From NCBI GenBank assembly GCA_029204225.1, contig CM055105.1:13783721-13847720 (forward strand): DNA of 64,000 nt, read 5' to 3'. A program made the position numbers and the translations under genes. This DNA is from Diphasiastrum complanatum (lineage: Eukaryota > Streptophyta > Lycopodiopsida > Lycopodiales > Lycopodiaceae). The stretch's first letter is position 1. Each line of letters starts with the position of its first letter. Positions 11,099 through 22,300 of this stretch are shown one piece after another. Below the pieces are notes generated by a model. It saw nothing but the letters and a program-made list of their open reading frames with translations, was not told where the DNA came from and searched no databases.

Positions 11099-11444
11099 CT
11101 GTGAAAGGACCCGCAGTGCAAGACGCTGTATGGATGGATAGGTGTTGCCGAACATGGTCCACTAGGTAATGGGGAGCTGCCTCCTCTCTGGATCCTGAGC
11201 AGCCGGGTGACCGAACGTGCCCATGCCGAAACGAAATGCAACGAGCTCCTCCATGAGCCTGATAGGATCCAAACCTATGTGTGGACCCATCCTGTGAATG
11301 TACTGAAGCCAATCGGCCTCGAGCTCCCTGTCTGCGATCTGTGTTGGAGAGAGGAAGAGGGGATGCAGCATGTGTGCAACGTTGTGGATACTCCTATGGA
11401 AGTAGTTCCACCGTGTCTCCCAGATGAACTTCAGCTCTGTCATC
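11099..11444 (-). pseudogene. Element B transposase exon 2
   Basis: It encodes MTELKFIWETRWNYFHRSIH and continues to YPSIQRLALRVLSQ, followed by donor GTATGC. Two lesions are visible. The acceptor CAG of the other copies is CAA here, and the first Trp codon of the ITWWTMFG motif (Trp-Trp in copy H) is a TAG. Confidence 0.75.
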
Positions 11445-11554
11445 TTGCAGGTGAGGGGCATGTGGTTTAGGGCATTACGAAAAAACTTAGCATTGACAGA
11501 AAAACAAACTAGCAAGTACTGAAAAGATAAAGGTCAATTACAACACTGTACCGC

Positions 11555-12500
11555 TTACCTCTCTGGATGCAAGATGGGCAGCTGCAGGAACTGTCCAATC
11601 CGGTCCATGAGCTCATAGACAAGTCCAAGTGTCGACCCCTCGCTGTCAGCCATGCGGAGCACAATGTAGAGTGGTCGAAGCAGTCCTGACAATGTCTGTG
11701 CATCCCTCCAGAACTGGTCTCCCCTCATCGTGGAAGAAAAGTGCTCCCCATCCTCAGTGCGCGGAAACGTACTGGCACCCCAAAGATCACTGGCAACCAT
11801 CTGTAGAAGCTGGGCCCTGCACCTGATCAAACGGTCGATGACAACCAAGTCGAATGCAAAGCGTGTGGGGGCTGGCTTACGGAGGTCCATATGGCTGAAC
11901 ACCCGGAACATGGCAAGAACACGCCTCTTTCTGGTGACAAAAGTCACCAGGAAGAGGGCCTCCCGGACGATGGCTCTAACCCAGGGAAGTGCTCCAATGT
12001 CCCCCATCAGAAGGTCTATGCCGTGGGCTGCACAGGGGGTATGAACAATATGAGGGAACTCGGCCTCTAGCAGTACACCCATCTGAATGCAATTCGTGAC
12101 ATTGTCCGTCACCACCGTGACGACATGTTGTGGGCCTATGGCTAGGATGGAAGACCTGATAACATCAAACATGAACTCTGCAGATATGACTCTCCCCCCC
12201 GTGCTGCAATCCACTGCCCTCAAAAACTGTGTGCCCATGCAGCTGGAGACCAGTATGTTGAGGATCGGCCTCCTCCTGACATCAGTCCAGCCATCGGACA
12301 TGATGCTGCAACCGTAAGTGGCCCAGTGCCGACGTAGAGGCTCCATCTCTCTAGACAAGGACTCCACCCTATCCCTCAGCATGTGTGTGCGGACAACCTC
12401 TGAACTAGGGACTCTCCAGCTAGGGCTGACAGACTGTGCAAGGCGGAAGGCCCTTCTGAAGGGCTCAGAGTCGGTGATGGCAAAGGGCAGGTTCAGCTAG
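11555..12500 (-). pseudogene. Element B transposase exon 1, DUF659 core
   Basis: Open from NLPFAITDSEPFRRAF to the donor after LPILHPER. It contains YGCSIMSDGWTDVRRRPILN (first catalytic Asp), VVTVVTDNVTNC (second Asp) and HTPCAAHGIDLLM. This is the best preserved core in the window: it keeps the VTD residues missing from copy G and the segment FPRTEDGEHFSS that copy G has lost. Upstream of NLPF the frame carries stops (GAG to TAG), and the BED domain is absent. Confidence 0.85.
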
Positions 12501-12638
12501 TAAATTAGACTAGCCACGGCCTATGTGGCCTCTCTGTCCATGTGCGGCTGATGCGCGCCGTGAATGGTCTGCTGCACAAGGGCTCTCCCTGGTGGGCGAC
12601 GGGTGGTGGACCTATGATATATATATCTATATATATAT

Positions 12639-12889
12639 CATAGTGGCATGTGGTACCGCCATTATGGTACCGCGGTACCATAATGGTGGTACCGCAGTTA
12701 TGGCGCCGCCCAAAAATCCGCGGTACCAGGGCGGCACCATAATAAAAAAAATTTAAAAAAAAAAAAAATTCCTGTGTTATTTTCGCAAAAAAAAAAAAAG
12801 TTTTTGTACCGCGGATCAGTATGGATCCGCGGTACCACAGTCGATCCGCGGTACCGGGATCAGCGGATCCTGGTACTGCTGGATCTATG
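12639..12889. mobile_element. MITE-like family 1 derivative, copy 1 (251 bp)
   Basis: Starts CATAGTGGCATGTGGTACC and ends GGTACTGCTGGATCTATG, with (TA)n on both sides. Both halves are GGTACC/GATCCGCGG palindromes around an A/T-rich core containing TTCCTGTGTTATTTTCGC. No coding sequence. A second copy with the same core lies at 22,428-22,660. Confidence 0.85.
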
Positions 12890-12895
12890 ATATAC

Positions 12896-12928
<33 letters not shown>
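12890..12928. repeat. (TA)n tract between the MITE and element D
   Basis: An imperfect TA microsatellite that fills the gap between CTATG of one element and CATAG of the next. Confidence 0.9.
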
Positions 12929-13577
12929 CATAGTACCTCATGGTACCGCTGATATGGTACCGCCGGTACCATATCAGTGGTACGGCCGGTACGGTACCGC
13001 CCTGGGATCCACGGTACCAAGGCGGTACCATTTTTAATATTTTTTTTATTTTTTAATATATTTTTAATAAAATTTTTTTGCATATTAACTACCAAAAAAG
13101 GACAAAAAAAAGTAAAAAAAGGGGGTTCTGGGTGTAAAAAAAGAGGGTACAGTACATGATGCAGGGGACTGTTGCAGTGGCACATGGGCACTGCCAATGA
13201 GCAGACCGAGGCGCCAATGGGAGACCAACACAGGGGGGTAGCATCGCATGGGGGCAAGTACAGAGGCACATGGGCATTGTGGGTGAGCAGACCATGGGCC
13301 CAATGGGAGACCAACACAGGGGGGAGCATCACATGGAGGCAGGTACAGAGGCACATGGAGGGATGATGGGGATCCACATGGCCGATCAGGCTGTGGGGAT
13401 AAATAGGCACTACAATGCCATTGTGGTCGGCATTTTCAGAGGCTGTGAGAGAGCTAGTGATAGACAGTGAGGGAGCAAACGAGAGCCGGTGACAGGCTGT
13501 GAGAGGCTGTTTGAGAGCCAGGGTGCTGTGAGAGGGTGTTCAAGGACCAGGGTGCTGTGAGGAGAAGGTCGATCGTG

Positions 13578-13958
13578 ATGGCAGAGCGCATACCACCGAA
13601 GCCCGAGGGCGAAGCCAGGAGGAAGCTTGAGGAAGATATCCGAAGGCACAACGAGAGACATTGGAAGCAAGAGGCAGATATCCGAGAGATGCTGCGACAG
13701 ACTCGACAGAGAAATCTGGAACCGGAGCCACCCGCCCCCGCTGTGGATCCTGTCCCCGCTGTCGAGCTGGATCTGGATGAGCAGATCGGAATGAATTTCA
13801 CACGACGGCAGCTCATCATGGTCAGGGAAAGGGCGGCCAGACGTCGGGCTAACCAGGAGGCAACGCGGGCTAACCGGGAGGCAGGCAAGAGCGACAAAAC
13901 AATGCACCAGACGAGGGCGAGGAGTCGGTGGAGGATCAGTGAGGGATGTTTAGAATAG
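13578..13958 (+). CDS. Small charged gene, copy D (frameshifted tail)
   Basis: Starts MAERIPPKPEGEARRKLEED. The conserved blocks RRHNERHWKQEADIREM and DEQIGMNFTRRQLIMVRER are intact and uninterrupted. The frame is also open upstream from 13,536. A small indel at GGCAGGCAAGAG shifts the last 20 or so residues, so the usual acidic tail (DEGEESVEDQ) is lost. No known domain is recognised. The first half looks like a charged helix or coiled coil; the second half is strongly basic. Confidence 0.7.
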   Translation: MAERIPPKPEGEARRKLEEDIRRHNERHWKQEADIREMLRQTRQRNLEPEPPAPAVDPVPAVELDLDEQIGMNFTRRQLIMVRERAARRRANQEATRANREAGKSDKTMHQTRARSRWRISEGCLE

Positions 13959-14212
13959 ATAAGGTCCAGCCGTATGTGGCGGACTGTTGCTATGTAGTTT
14001 TCGGCAGTTTATGGTGCAGCAAATAAATAGATGGTTGCTTAAAAAAATGACAGTATATGTGATGTTATCCTGATACAACGGTTGAATATATACATAGTTG
14101 TTTTTTGTGCAACGCGAGCCTGGTCATGTAAGATGCAATGTCTAATTTTTTTAAATGCAGATGTATTACGTGTTTATGAAATGTCGTTTGGGGTGTAGGG
14201 GTGATTGCTGTG

Positions 14213-14824
14213 TGTTACGAGCTCGTAACCAGTGCCGAACCCTAGAGAACACAGATAGGTCAGATACCACAGTCAGGGTTGTGTCTTGGATCTCTCATGT
14301 ACGCAATGGTCTGTACAAGACCAGATATCTCTTTTGCTGTAAGCTCACTCAGCCAATATATGGCTAATCCTGGCATTAACCATTGGAAGGCTCTCGTACG
14401 AGTCATGAGATACATTCGAGCTACCATGGACCAGTGCATCTGCTATGGAGATGTCAGCAACGACAATCTTCATCAGCTCAGTGGTTATTCTGATGCAAGC
14501 TGGGGAGGAGATGTAGACAATCGTAAATCCACATCTGAATTTACGTTCTTCTTCAACGGCGGTCCTATCTCATGGAATAGTCGTAAGCAAACTTCTTAGC
14601 TATGGCGGGCCTAACGCAGCCTAGGGACCCTGTCAGCAGGATAGGGCCCCCAGTTGGGTCCCGACGTGCAGTCAGCCACGTCAGAGCCACGTGGCCGACA
14701 CTTGGCAGTAGCATGCTACCAGTCCTCACACTGGGCTAGGAGGGGCTTACTCTATATCAGGGAGTAGGCAAGGTTGGGTGGATCAGTCAGTGTTTGCCCT
14801 ACTGTGGTGTTAGGATCTATTACA
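14213..14824 (+). mobile_element. 612-bp copia-derived retroelement nested in element D
   Basis: The ends are TGTTACGA and TATTACA (TG...CA), flanked by a perfect 5-bp duplication CTGTG (14,208-14,212 and 14,825-14,829). Element B has TTGTG undivided at the matching site. Inside, 14,277-14,599 encodes part of a Ty1/copia RNase H region (MYAMVCTRPDISFAV, SGYSDASWGGDVDNRKST) with no reverse transcriptase proper, integrase or gag. It is probably an internally deleted copia element or a non-autonomous element carrying a captured fragment. Confidence 0.8.
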
Positions 14825-15075
14825 CTGTGCTCATGATGTAGGTGTATATATGTGAAGCTAGCATTCACTTCAAACGAAATTAAATGAAAATAGGATTCAC
14901 ACACGCACATAGAATTCGACATAAAATAAAGCATCACATGTACAGAGCGACATACGCACAATGTGCAGCAAATAATGTAGGCCGAACACTGTATATAATG
15001 TGAAAAATCATTTGAGTACAATGGTAGACCGTCTGCTAGAGACAAACTACTGAAACTAAAACAACAGAGCCACAA

Positions 15076-16693
15076 TCAATGCTCTGGCTCTGACTTAGAC
15101 GAATGCTCTGGAGACAACTCAGGGCCCCGAGCTGACTCTCGCAGCCGATATCTCTGCCTGTCTGGAACTGGCATGGGCTGTGTATCCGAGGGGGAAGACT
15201 CGCCATCCTCATCCTCCCAATCAGCCTCCGCATCAGCCCCCAAGCAGGCCAAACCAACAACAGCTGCTCCAATTGGCTGTGATACTGCACCTCTACCTGT
15301 ACCTGGAGCCCTGCGTGGTCGTCCTCTCCTCCCTGGCAGTTTCTGTGCCTTGCCTTTCTTGTTCGTTGCACCCTTGGGCCTTCCTGGTCTCTTGCGGACA
15401 AGAGGAGCTGTCAATGCCTCGTCACCCCCATGCAAATCACCTGGCTGGCTAGGCTGGGCCCGAGCTGAGGCCGGCTGGGATAGGGAAGCAAAAGAGGGAA
15501 CTCCCTCTGCACCTGAGCGAGGAGGATGAGACTCGGCTGGTGCTTCTTCATAAACTGAAAGCACAAAATCCAGGTGGAAGCCATGGATTCTATTTTCTAA
15601 GTGAGAAGCAGCTAAGAGGTACATCCTGGGTGCTGCCAAAGGAGGAGGATGTGACGTGGGTGCTGCCACTGGAGGAGCCACTGTGGATGTGGGCGCTGCA
15701 AGAGAAAACCTGGGCACAGATGGTGGCCTGCCATGGAGACCTGGTGCTGCAGAAGTGGACGGCGATGGAGGGGTTGCAGGCCTAAATGGCATCGGTGGCA
15801 CTGGAGGAGCTGTGCGACGCACATACACCCTCTGAGGAGCTGGAGAAACTGTAGGCACCTCATGCGACTGCTCTGGCTGGGACTCCGTGTATGGCATGCT
15901 GGCAAGAGATGATGGGGGCGCCCTGACACTCGGCATCTGCTGGGCCTCTGAATCCAATGTGGCAACCAAGTCGGCCAGCTGGGCATCCGAATACAAATGC
16001 TCTGGGCTCTGGGACTCATCCTGTGCACCAGCCTCTAAATCATCTTGTGCACCAACCTCTGATTCATCTTGTGCACCAACCCCTGAATCAACCCAAGCCT
16101 CATCCCGTGCCTCATCATGTGCACCTTGTAGACCCTGCATGGCCTCCCAATCTGTGCAATCAAAGTCATCTGGTGCCTCCTCTGGTGTGCTGTCATAGTA
16201 ACGGCCATGACTCTGTGCTGCACGCATCCAAACATCTGCGGGACCGGCATCTAAACCACTCTGCCCTCTATCAAGAGCCTCCTCCATCATGTCGACATAG
16301 GTAGGTATGCCACCCCCACCCCCCCCCTGTGTGCCCTGCCTGTCTGCCGGTATAACCTGTGCCATGTGTCCCACCTCTGCCACGTGATGCACCTGTGACC
16401 CCTGCCCGTGTCGTGTGCCCTGCACCTGTATAATCTGCCTCATCCCTCTCTGGTCTGGCAAACACAACCCGAATGGGCTCATCCTCATCATGCTCATCCT
16501 CTGACACTGGCTCATCTGCCTCATACAATGGGGGCTCTCTGTGCTCAAGCCCAAGCTCTCTCTCTCTCTCATCTCGGCAAGCTCCCTCTCTCTCTACCAT
16601 CAACTGTGTGCCCAAGTCATCTGTAGGCATGGGATGGGTGCTGTCCGTAGGCAAGTCAACCTGGCGCTCCAAATCTGATATCTTCGTCTGCAA
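15076..16693 (-). pseudogene. Element D transposase, long C-terminal exon 4
   Basis: Begins after acceptor CCTTGCAG with TKISDLERQVDLPTD and runs to SKSEPEH at 15,076. Order: a leucine-spaced start, a highly acidic block (EADEPVSEDEHDEDEPIRV), a Gly/Arg/Thr-rich block, an acidic Gln-rich block, a Pro-rich stretch, AT-hooks (RKRPGRPKGATNKKG, PGRRGRPRR) and an acidic tail. A frameshift lies near 16,310. Around 15,535-15,608 a short unrelated sequence replaces the usual Pro-rich codons (MYLLAASHLENRIHGF). It is the most complete exon 4 in the window. Confidence 0.8.
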
Positions 16694-16795
16694 GGTTTAA
16701 AATTTGCATGTCAGAGAGACAACTTTATCAAGAAATGAAACCAACATACCAGGAGTCAACCAACATGCTATGAAAGATTGGCTTATCACCTGCAA

Positions 16796-17010
16796 ACGAA
16801 ATGCAGCGAGCTCCTCCATGAGCCCGATAGGATCCAAACCCATGTGTGGACCCACTCTGTGAATGTACTGAAGCCAATCGGCCTCGAGCTCCCTGTCTGC
16901 GATCAGTGTCGGAGAGAGGAAGAGGGGATGCAGTATGTGTGCAACGCTGTGGATACTCCTGTGGAAGTAGTTCCACCGCGTCTCCCAGATGAACTTCAGC
17001 ACTGTCATCC
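16796..17010 (-). pseudogene. Element D transposase exon 2, truncated
   Basis: Reads MTVLKFIWETRWNYFHRSIH to MEELAAFR and then joins directly to intron 3 (CACCTGCAAACGAAATGC). The end of exon 2 with its WW motif, intron 2 and the whole of exon 3 are deleted, so no catalytic Glu is encoded. Confidence 0.75.
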
Positions 17011-17102
17011 TGCAGGTGAGGGGCATGTGGTTTAGGGCATTACGAAAAAACTTAACATTGACAGAAAAACAAACTAGCAAGTACTGAAAAGATAAAGGTC
17101 AA

Positions 17103-17823
17103 TTACAACACTATACCGCTTACCTCTCTGGCTGCAAGATGGGTAGCTGCAGGAACTATCCAATCCGGAAACTGATGGCTGAGGAGGTCATCCGGATGGG
17201 AAGGGAAGGAAGAAGGGATCTCTTCCACATCCTCGAAGGCCCGCCCAGTAGCATCTTGGGCCTGCTCGGGTGGCGGAGAGTCCATGAGAAAGTCGTAGAC
17301 TGGTGGAGTGCGAGCAACAGTGGGTGGTGGTGGAACCGCAGTGGCAACTGGCGGACGCGATGGGACGGGATCCACCGGAATCTGAGCAGATGGGGGTGCG
17401 TGAGGCAGAACTGTCTGAGGGGGATGAGGGGCAAAGGGACCGGAGGAGGATGCACTCCCTCTCCTCGAGCGTGCCAGCCAAGCAGGCAGCAACTCTGGGT
17501 CAAGCCACATAAGGAGCGGTGCAAAATCGGAGAATGCCCTCCAAAATGGTGTTCTCCCCTGCCACGAGCCGCGGCCCGTAGGTGTCCAGTAGTCGCTGCT
17601 TGTCGAGGATGGTCATGCTGCCACAAGGGGCAGCATTCGAGGTGGCACCATTTTTGGCGCGTGCACCGAGCAGATGGCCTTTAAGGCGAGTGAGGGATAC
17701 AACAAACTCGACGAGACAATATCGGCAGCGCACGATCTTCTGACCGGTCTTGTTGGCCTTGTCGGCAACCCGCCTGACAATGTCTACCTCGTCCCACAGA
17801 CCGGAAAGGTCAGATTGCACCAT
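17103..17823 (-). pseudogene. Element D transposase exon 1: BED finger and linker, DUF659 deleted
   Basis: ATG at 17,823 (MVQSDLSGLWDEVDIVRRVA), then CRYC, LTRLKGHLLGAR and APC, a BED-type zinc finger. A one-base insertion near 17,508 gives a stop after TAPYVA. The Pro/Ser-rich linker continues to DDLLSHQF at about 17,158, where it jumps to the last codons of exon 1 (ATHLAARE in a shifted frame). The entire DUF659 core is missing. Confidence 0.8.
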
Positions 17824-18163
17824 TGCTTGGTGAAAACTAGGGACAAAACGCTGGAAAAAAAACAGCAGGGTACACTGTGTGAGAGACGCTGAAAATGGGT
17901 GAAGGCAGGGCGAAGCAAGTCAAATGCAAGGCAAGGCGTTGCGTGGGCGAAGGGCGACGCAAGGAATCAGAAGGCAGGTAGGCAAAAACAACAGCGATGG
18001 CAGGGCGGAGGAGGGCGCAAAAAAATTTGAGATGAAATGCGAGGGGGCGGGTAGTTTTAGGTTAAAATTTTTTTTAAAAAATATTAAATATTAAATAATA
18101 TACTATATTGTGGTACCGCGGTACCAGTATGGTCCCGCGGTACCCAGTACCGCGGGACCTATG

Positions 18164-18393
18164 ATATCTATATATATAAAGAAATTTTAGAGAGAGAGTG
18201 TAAGGGTTGCCGTAAAAAATTAACTCTGTGCCGCCGAAAATGTCACGCTCTGTCCGTAAAAAATGTCACGCATTTTCAAAGGAAAAAGCTAAAAAATGTC
18301 ATTTGAAAAAAAATAGCGCACATGCAAGTCTTTATCTTTTTTGTTCACACACACACACACAGATTTGAAATTTTTTTCCCTCGCCGTGCGAGC

Positions 18394-18396
<3 letters not shown>
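18164..18396. other. AT-rich junction sequence right of element D
   Basis: A short TA tract is followed by repeated ATGTCACGC/ATGTCATTT phrases and a (CA)n run (18,345-18,360). No genes or element ends are recognised. Confidence 0.4.

Positions 18397-18443
<47 letters not shown>
18397..18443. repeat. (CT)n microsatellite
   Basis: An uninterrupted 47-bp CT tract directly upstream of the acidic frame at 18,444. Confidence 0.97.
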
Positions 18444-18446
<3 letters not shown>

Positions 18447-18636
18447 TGGGTCTCTCATGAACACCTCCTCGACTACTCTGCTGCTGCTGCTGCTGCACCA
18501 CAACGCGATGAGCATTTGGCAGAAATGGAGTTTGGTGCTGCTGCGCCAGAACACGATGAGCAGTTGGCAGAAATGGAGCAGGCAACATGTGCAGTCGTGG
18601 AGGAAGAAGTTGAGAACGATGAAAGTAGAGGGGTAA
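18444..18636 (+). CDS. Possible exon of an acidic repeat protein
   Basis: An open frame continuing out of the CT tract reads DWVSHEHLLDYS, an Ala run, PQRDEHLAEMEFGAAA, PEHDEQLAEMEQ and then VVEEEVENDESRG before GTAAAG, a possible donor. A near-duplicate DExLAEME motif and balanced codon use suggest coding origin. An acidic frame (KLEFVEEQDRNGKAGDENVM) follows at about 18,688-18,890. Family unknown, and there is no start codon in frame. Confidence 0.3.
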
Positions 18637-21600
18637 AGAGGGGGTAGGCAAGATCCAGAGAACAAAGAGGAGGTCGTTGAAGGGAAATTGGGTGATGTTG
18701 ATGAGAGTACTAGAATTATAAACAGGAGCCTGAAAGCCAAGACTGAAGTGGATAATGGTGATGCGAAACTCGAATTTGTTGAGGAGCAAGACAGAAATGG
18801 GAAGGCAGGTGATGAAAATGTGATGTCTAGAAACTCCTTCACTTGTGAAATTTTGTGCAACAAACTTTCATTCTCAATCCTACTGAATTGACTGTCTTTT
18901 TCCGGCAAACACGCGCTACGCCCAACACACGCACATATTCATATATTCAGGTGAATCACAAACAAGTTGAAAGGCTTGATCTGCCCACAAGCTCCATCCT
19001 CACCCTCACAACAAGAAAACAATCACACAATAATCTCAATTCTGTCGCGATCTTCATGGGTTCTCAGAAGTAATCATGTGCAGGAGCTCCATAAACAAAT
19101 AGAAGGCGCTTTTCCAGCAGGTCGCGATGGCGATGCGTACAAAGGGAAAGAATCTCAACTGTTGTGAAGGGCTTCAAAGATGCAGGTTGCCAAGCCCTAA
19201 TATAGCAGACAAAGGATAGGAAGCAAATAGCCCCTTATCATCATCACAGTATATAGTCTGTAAAGCTTCATACGTTGGCGGTATAGTCTGTAAAGCTTCA
19301 TACATTGGCGGTTTGGAGATGGGCTTGCACACCCTGCCAACCCTAATAATTCAGACACATAGTCTTTTGCTTTGTTTGGTTCAATCATCTTGGTTGTGTG
19401 GTGCAGGAAAATCAGGTGTTTCTATCAATCGCATGCCTTCTCGCTCCTTTGTCAGTCTTTTTGGGTGAGTTTGGCTTCCCCTTATCGGTTTTGTTTGGGC
19501 AATTGGGTTTTGAGACAAATTATATATAGGCCTCAAGAAAAGCATTTGGTAGGTTAGGGACTTTCAATCTGAAACGTAATCTGAGGTGCAGCGGTTCTGG
19601 GAGGCCTGGCAGGCAATTCGACGCAGCTCGCTAGAACATTTGCACAGATCTAAGGTTAGCTTTATTTGGCAGCTGCTATACAGAGATCTTTTTGAGGAAA
19701 CTCCTTTCCTAAATTTCGCTGCCTTTTTTTAGTCAACCTTCTTATCTTTAGGATAAGACTGTGCTTTGCGCTTAGATTTGTGTGAACTTTTTGCTTAATC
19801 TCTTTTTGGTATCCTTAATGCCAGAGGTATTTTACCCCTTTATCAGTTTGCTTGAATTTCCAACACAAAAACAGAAATCTAAGACAGATCCACAACCATC
19901 CAAGCTTCTTTTTTTTGCATCAAAGATTTAAGATTACATGCAACATCAGCAGCATAGACAAAGCCAAAAACAAATCGTTCATGTTGAAGCATTGAGCTTC
20001 ATGGAATCTTTCACTCCGTTCATTCGTTTACGAGAGCGTAATCGAAGAAAGTTTAAATCGCAGGCTCGGGTTAACTCTCTTTTACTTATATTTTATTCTT
20101 GGTTCTAGATTCGCATTGTCTTTTGGATTTGTTGTTTGTGAGCAGGAAAATTCAAGATCTCATGTTTTTCTGGCATGCGAGTAGTGCGTTGATTATGCTC
20201 TCTGATTTTCTAGCTCTTTGTCCTGAAACATAGTTCAGAGTAATTTGTGATAGCAAACTTCGTAATCTTCTAGGCTTTACTTCGAGGTACATTTTAAAAC
20301 GCTATCGATGACAAGAATCTGTAGGTGTTGTCAATGCTGATTTCTCATACCACACTTTTTTGCAAAAGCATAAAGCAAGAACACACTAATGCTGAATGAC
20401 TTCGGTAAATTTTTAACTCAACCAATTGATCAAGAATTACTCACTATCTTAAATACACCATCTTAATCCGAGAAGCAGGTAGTGGACTTGATGAAACTAT
20501 ATAAATTGAATCAATGCATTTTTCAGTACTATAGAACCAACCATGAAACGCTCCATCTTAACCCAATAAGCGGCAGTGGACTTAGAATGAACTTGGCATC
20601 AACATTGAGTCGATCGACCTTTGATCAAAATATATAAGTTGAATTGACGCAATTTTATTTACGGAGCATATAAGTGCCAAATAGCGGAGTTTGCATGGCC
20701 ATTTTGTACATAGATGCCTAGAAAATTGAACCGTTTAGGAAAGTTGGAATGAATCAACACGACTTAGGAACTAAAATTTGCAAATAGATAAGTTTACTTC
20801 TAAAACGCCAAAATGCTCTTTTATCTCTAAAGATTTCAGTCTTGATGCGTTCCAAAGATACCCTAAACCCTAAACCCGCGCTTTCCTCTTCATGCTAAGA
20901 CTTTTGCTTATCTGAACCTACTGAGATAAAAGCTTTTGTGGCACAGATCAGCTACTTTTAAAACGTCAAAATGCTATGTAATCTAAAAAGTTCGTTTGAA
21001 TTATCATTTAGGTTCATATTTTGTGACCTTTCAAATTCACAGTGTGCAAACTAATTTCTTGCATGAAAATTTATGTATTAGTTTCATCAGTTTCAAATGA
21101 TAACTATGCAAGAAATTAGTTTATGCACATCTACTCACTAAATTGGAGACTCCTAACACAAAAATAGATAGCACCAGTCAATGAGTCAACTCCCTCACTT
21201 GAATATAACATGTATTCAGAATCACTCCCCAGAAGCTGTAATCGACTGTTTACATTGTTATGAACCCACACCATCAAGAGTGCTAAGGTGGATCCAAAGG
21301 GAACTGGGTGCGATGGCTTCTTACCGAATTTGTCGTATAAAGAGTTTTATATTTTTAAGAAGGATTTAAGAAAGAAAAATATATTTTTATCTTGGAGTCT
21401 GTTATAAGGGATAAAAAAGGATGGCTCTTTGTTGACAAAGTTAGAAAAAATAGTTTTTTCCTATCCACTTCAAACTTCTAAGGCTTGAAATCTTTTCAAT
21501 GTAGGTGCATGTTCTGGATAATGTACAAAAGATAATAGGACTTATATTTTTCATTATTGACATTGAAATAGAAAATTCATATATATATATAGAATAGATG

Positions 21601-21999
21601 TACCCAACTTAGAGACATTTGGACCCCTCGCCCCTCCTTTGGCCCCCCTCCCTCCCTCAGAAATCCCTTGACCCCCCTTGGTCTTCAAATATATATATAT
21701 GTTAAGTGCCCCCTCCCCACCCCCCAAATGACTAGTTGACAAAATTTTGGCCGCATCTAATTATGTCCGCCTTCAATCATCAATCGTTCGCTCTGAGCAT
21801 CATCCACACGTCTCGACCACAACTGCCACCTAGATAGTCGGCCGCCACCCAAAGGTTTTTTGTGAAGACGTCGTTGCCTGAAAACGTCCTTTGTGCCAGA
21901 AGGAAAGCCATTAGGGCACGCACACACGCACGCATGCACGTTTGCCATCGACGCATGTCCGCCATTGCCCGTCATCGACCAGAAAATGGTCAAATCCAG
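18637..21999. other. Low-copy-looking AT-rich region, mostly unassigned
   Basis: No transposase, polymerase or LTR signature. It holds a telomere-like CCCTAAACCCTAAACCC (20,861-20,877), a pyrimidine-rich stretch at 21,610-21,730, and two short coding-like frames: about 19,586-19,655 (RFWEAWQAIRRSSLEHLHRS, followed by a possible GTTAGC donor) and 19,938-20,069. These could be exons of a host gene that I cannot name. Confidence 0.4.
19938..20108 (+). CDS. Short open frame, possible host exon
   Basis: ATG at 19,938 follows an acceptor-like TTTAAG and gives MQHQQHRQSQKQIVHVEALS, then FIRLRERNRRKFKSQAR, before a possible donor (GTTAAC at 20,070) or a stop at 20,106. The basic Arg/Lys-rich end looks protein-like, but no family is recognised and no partner exon can be proven. 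Confidence 0.2.
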   Translation: MQHQQHRQSQKQIVHVEALSFMESFTPFIRLRERNRRKFKSQARVNSLLLIFYSWF

Positions 22000-22300
22000 T
22001 CAAATTTTTGGAAAGACTCGAATTTTTCCAATGGATCAAATTTTTCCGAAGACGCGAATTTTTTCAATGACTCGAATTTTTCCGATGGATCGAACTATCA
22101 ACTCGAATTTTTCCGAAGGATCGAAGGACCCTTTGTACTGTCAAGTTGAATTTTTCAAAAAAAAACTCAAATTTTTTCGAAGGCTCGAAGTTTTCCAAAG
22201 ACTCAATTTTTTTGAAAGACTCGAATTTTTACGAAGGCTCGAATTTTTTCAAGAACTCGAATTTTTCCAAAGCCTCTAATTTTTCCAAAGACTCGAATGT
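22000..22300 (+). repeat. Degenerate short tandem repeat (GACTCGAATTTTTCC units)
   Basis: Roughly 15-21-bp units around CTCGAATTTTTCC are repeated about a dozen times with variation (GGATCAAATTTTTCC, GACGCGAATTTTTTC). In one frame they spell repeated Ser-Asn-Phe-Ser-x-Asp, probably a by-product. The array ends about 130 bp before the MITE at 22,428. Confidence 0.7.

Larger units (their letters stand above)
7765..12616 (-). mobile_element. Element B: family 1 hAT-like transposon, internally deleted
   Basis: The 3' end is at 7,765 (TATAGCACC, a variant of CATAGTACC), followed by about 100 bp of GGTACC palindromes. The 5' end is at 12,616 (GGACCTATG). The small gene is on the plus strand (8,429-9,107), and transposase exons 4 to 1 run on the minus strand. 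The BED exon start and all 5' subterminal sequence are gone. The transposase sequence (GGGTGGTGGACC) runs straight into the terminal CTATG, apparently through a shared GGACC. (TA)n lies on both sides. Confidence 0.85.
12929..18163 (-). mobile_element. Element D: family 1 hAT-like transposon with both ends, core deleted
   Basis: Runs from CATAGTACCTCATGGTACC to CGCGGGACCTATG. It has the small gene on the plus strand and the transposase on the minus strand with its original start (17,823). Two large deletions remove most of the DUF659 core (junction near 17,157) and all of exon 3 with the catalytic Glu. A 612-bp retrotransposon derivative is nested at 14,213-14,824. Both ends are intact, so it could be mobilised in trans. 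Confidence 0.88.

Noticed and set aside
12639-12889. Regular GGTACC palindromes taken as a possible CRISPR-like array
   Set aside because: No regular spacers. They are subterminal palindromes of transposons in a plant genome.
20861-20877. Telomere-like CCCTAAACCCTAAACCC, and similar TTTAGGG pairs near 1,214, 1,906 and 2,412
   Set aside because: Only two units each. Such telo-box motifs are common in plant promoters and introns, so there is no evidence of an internal telomere array.
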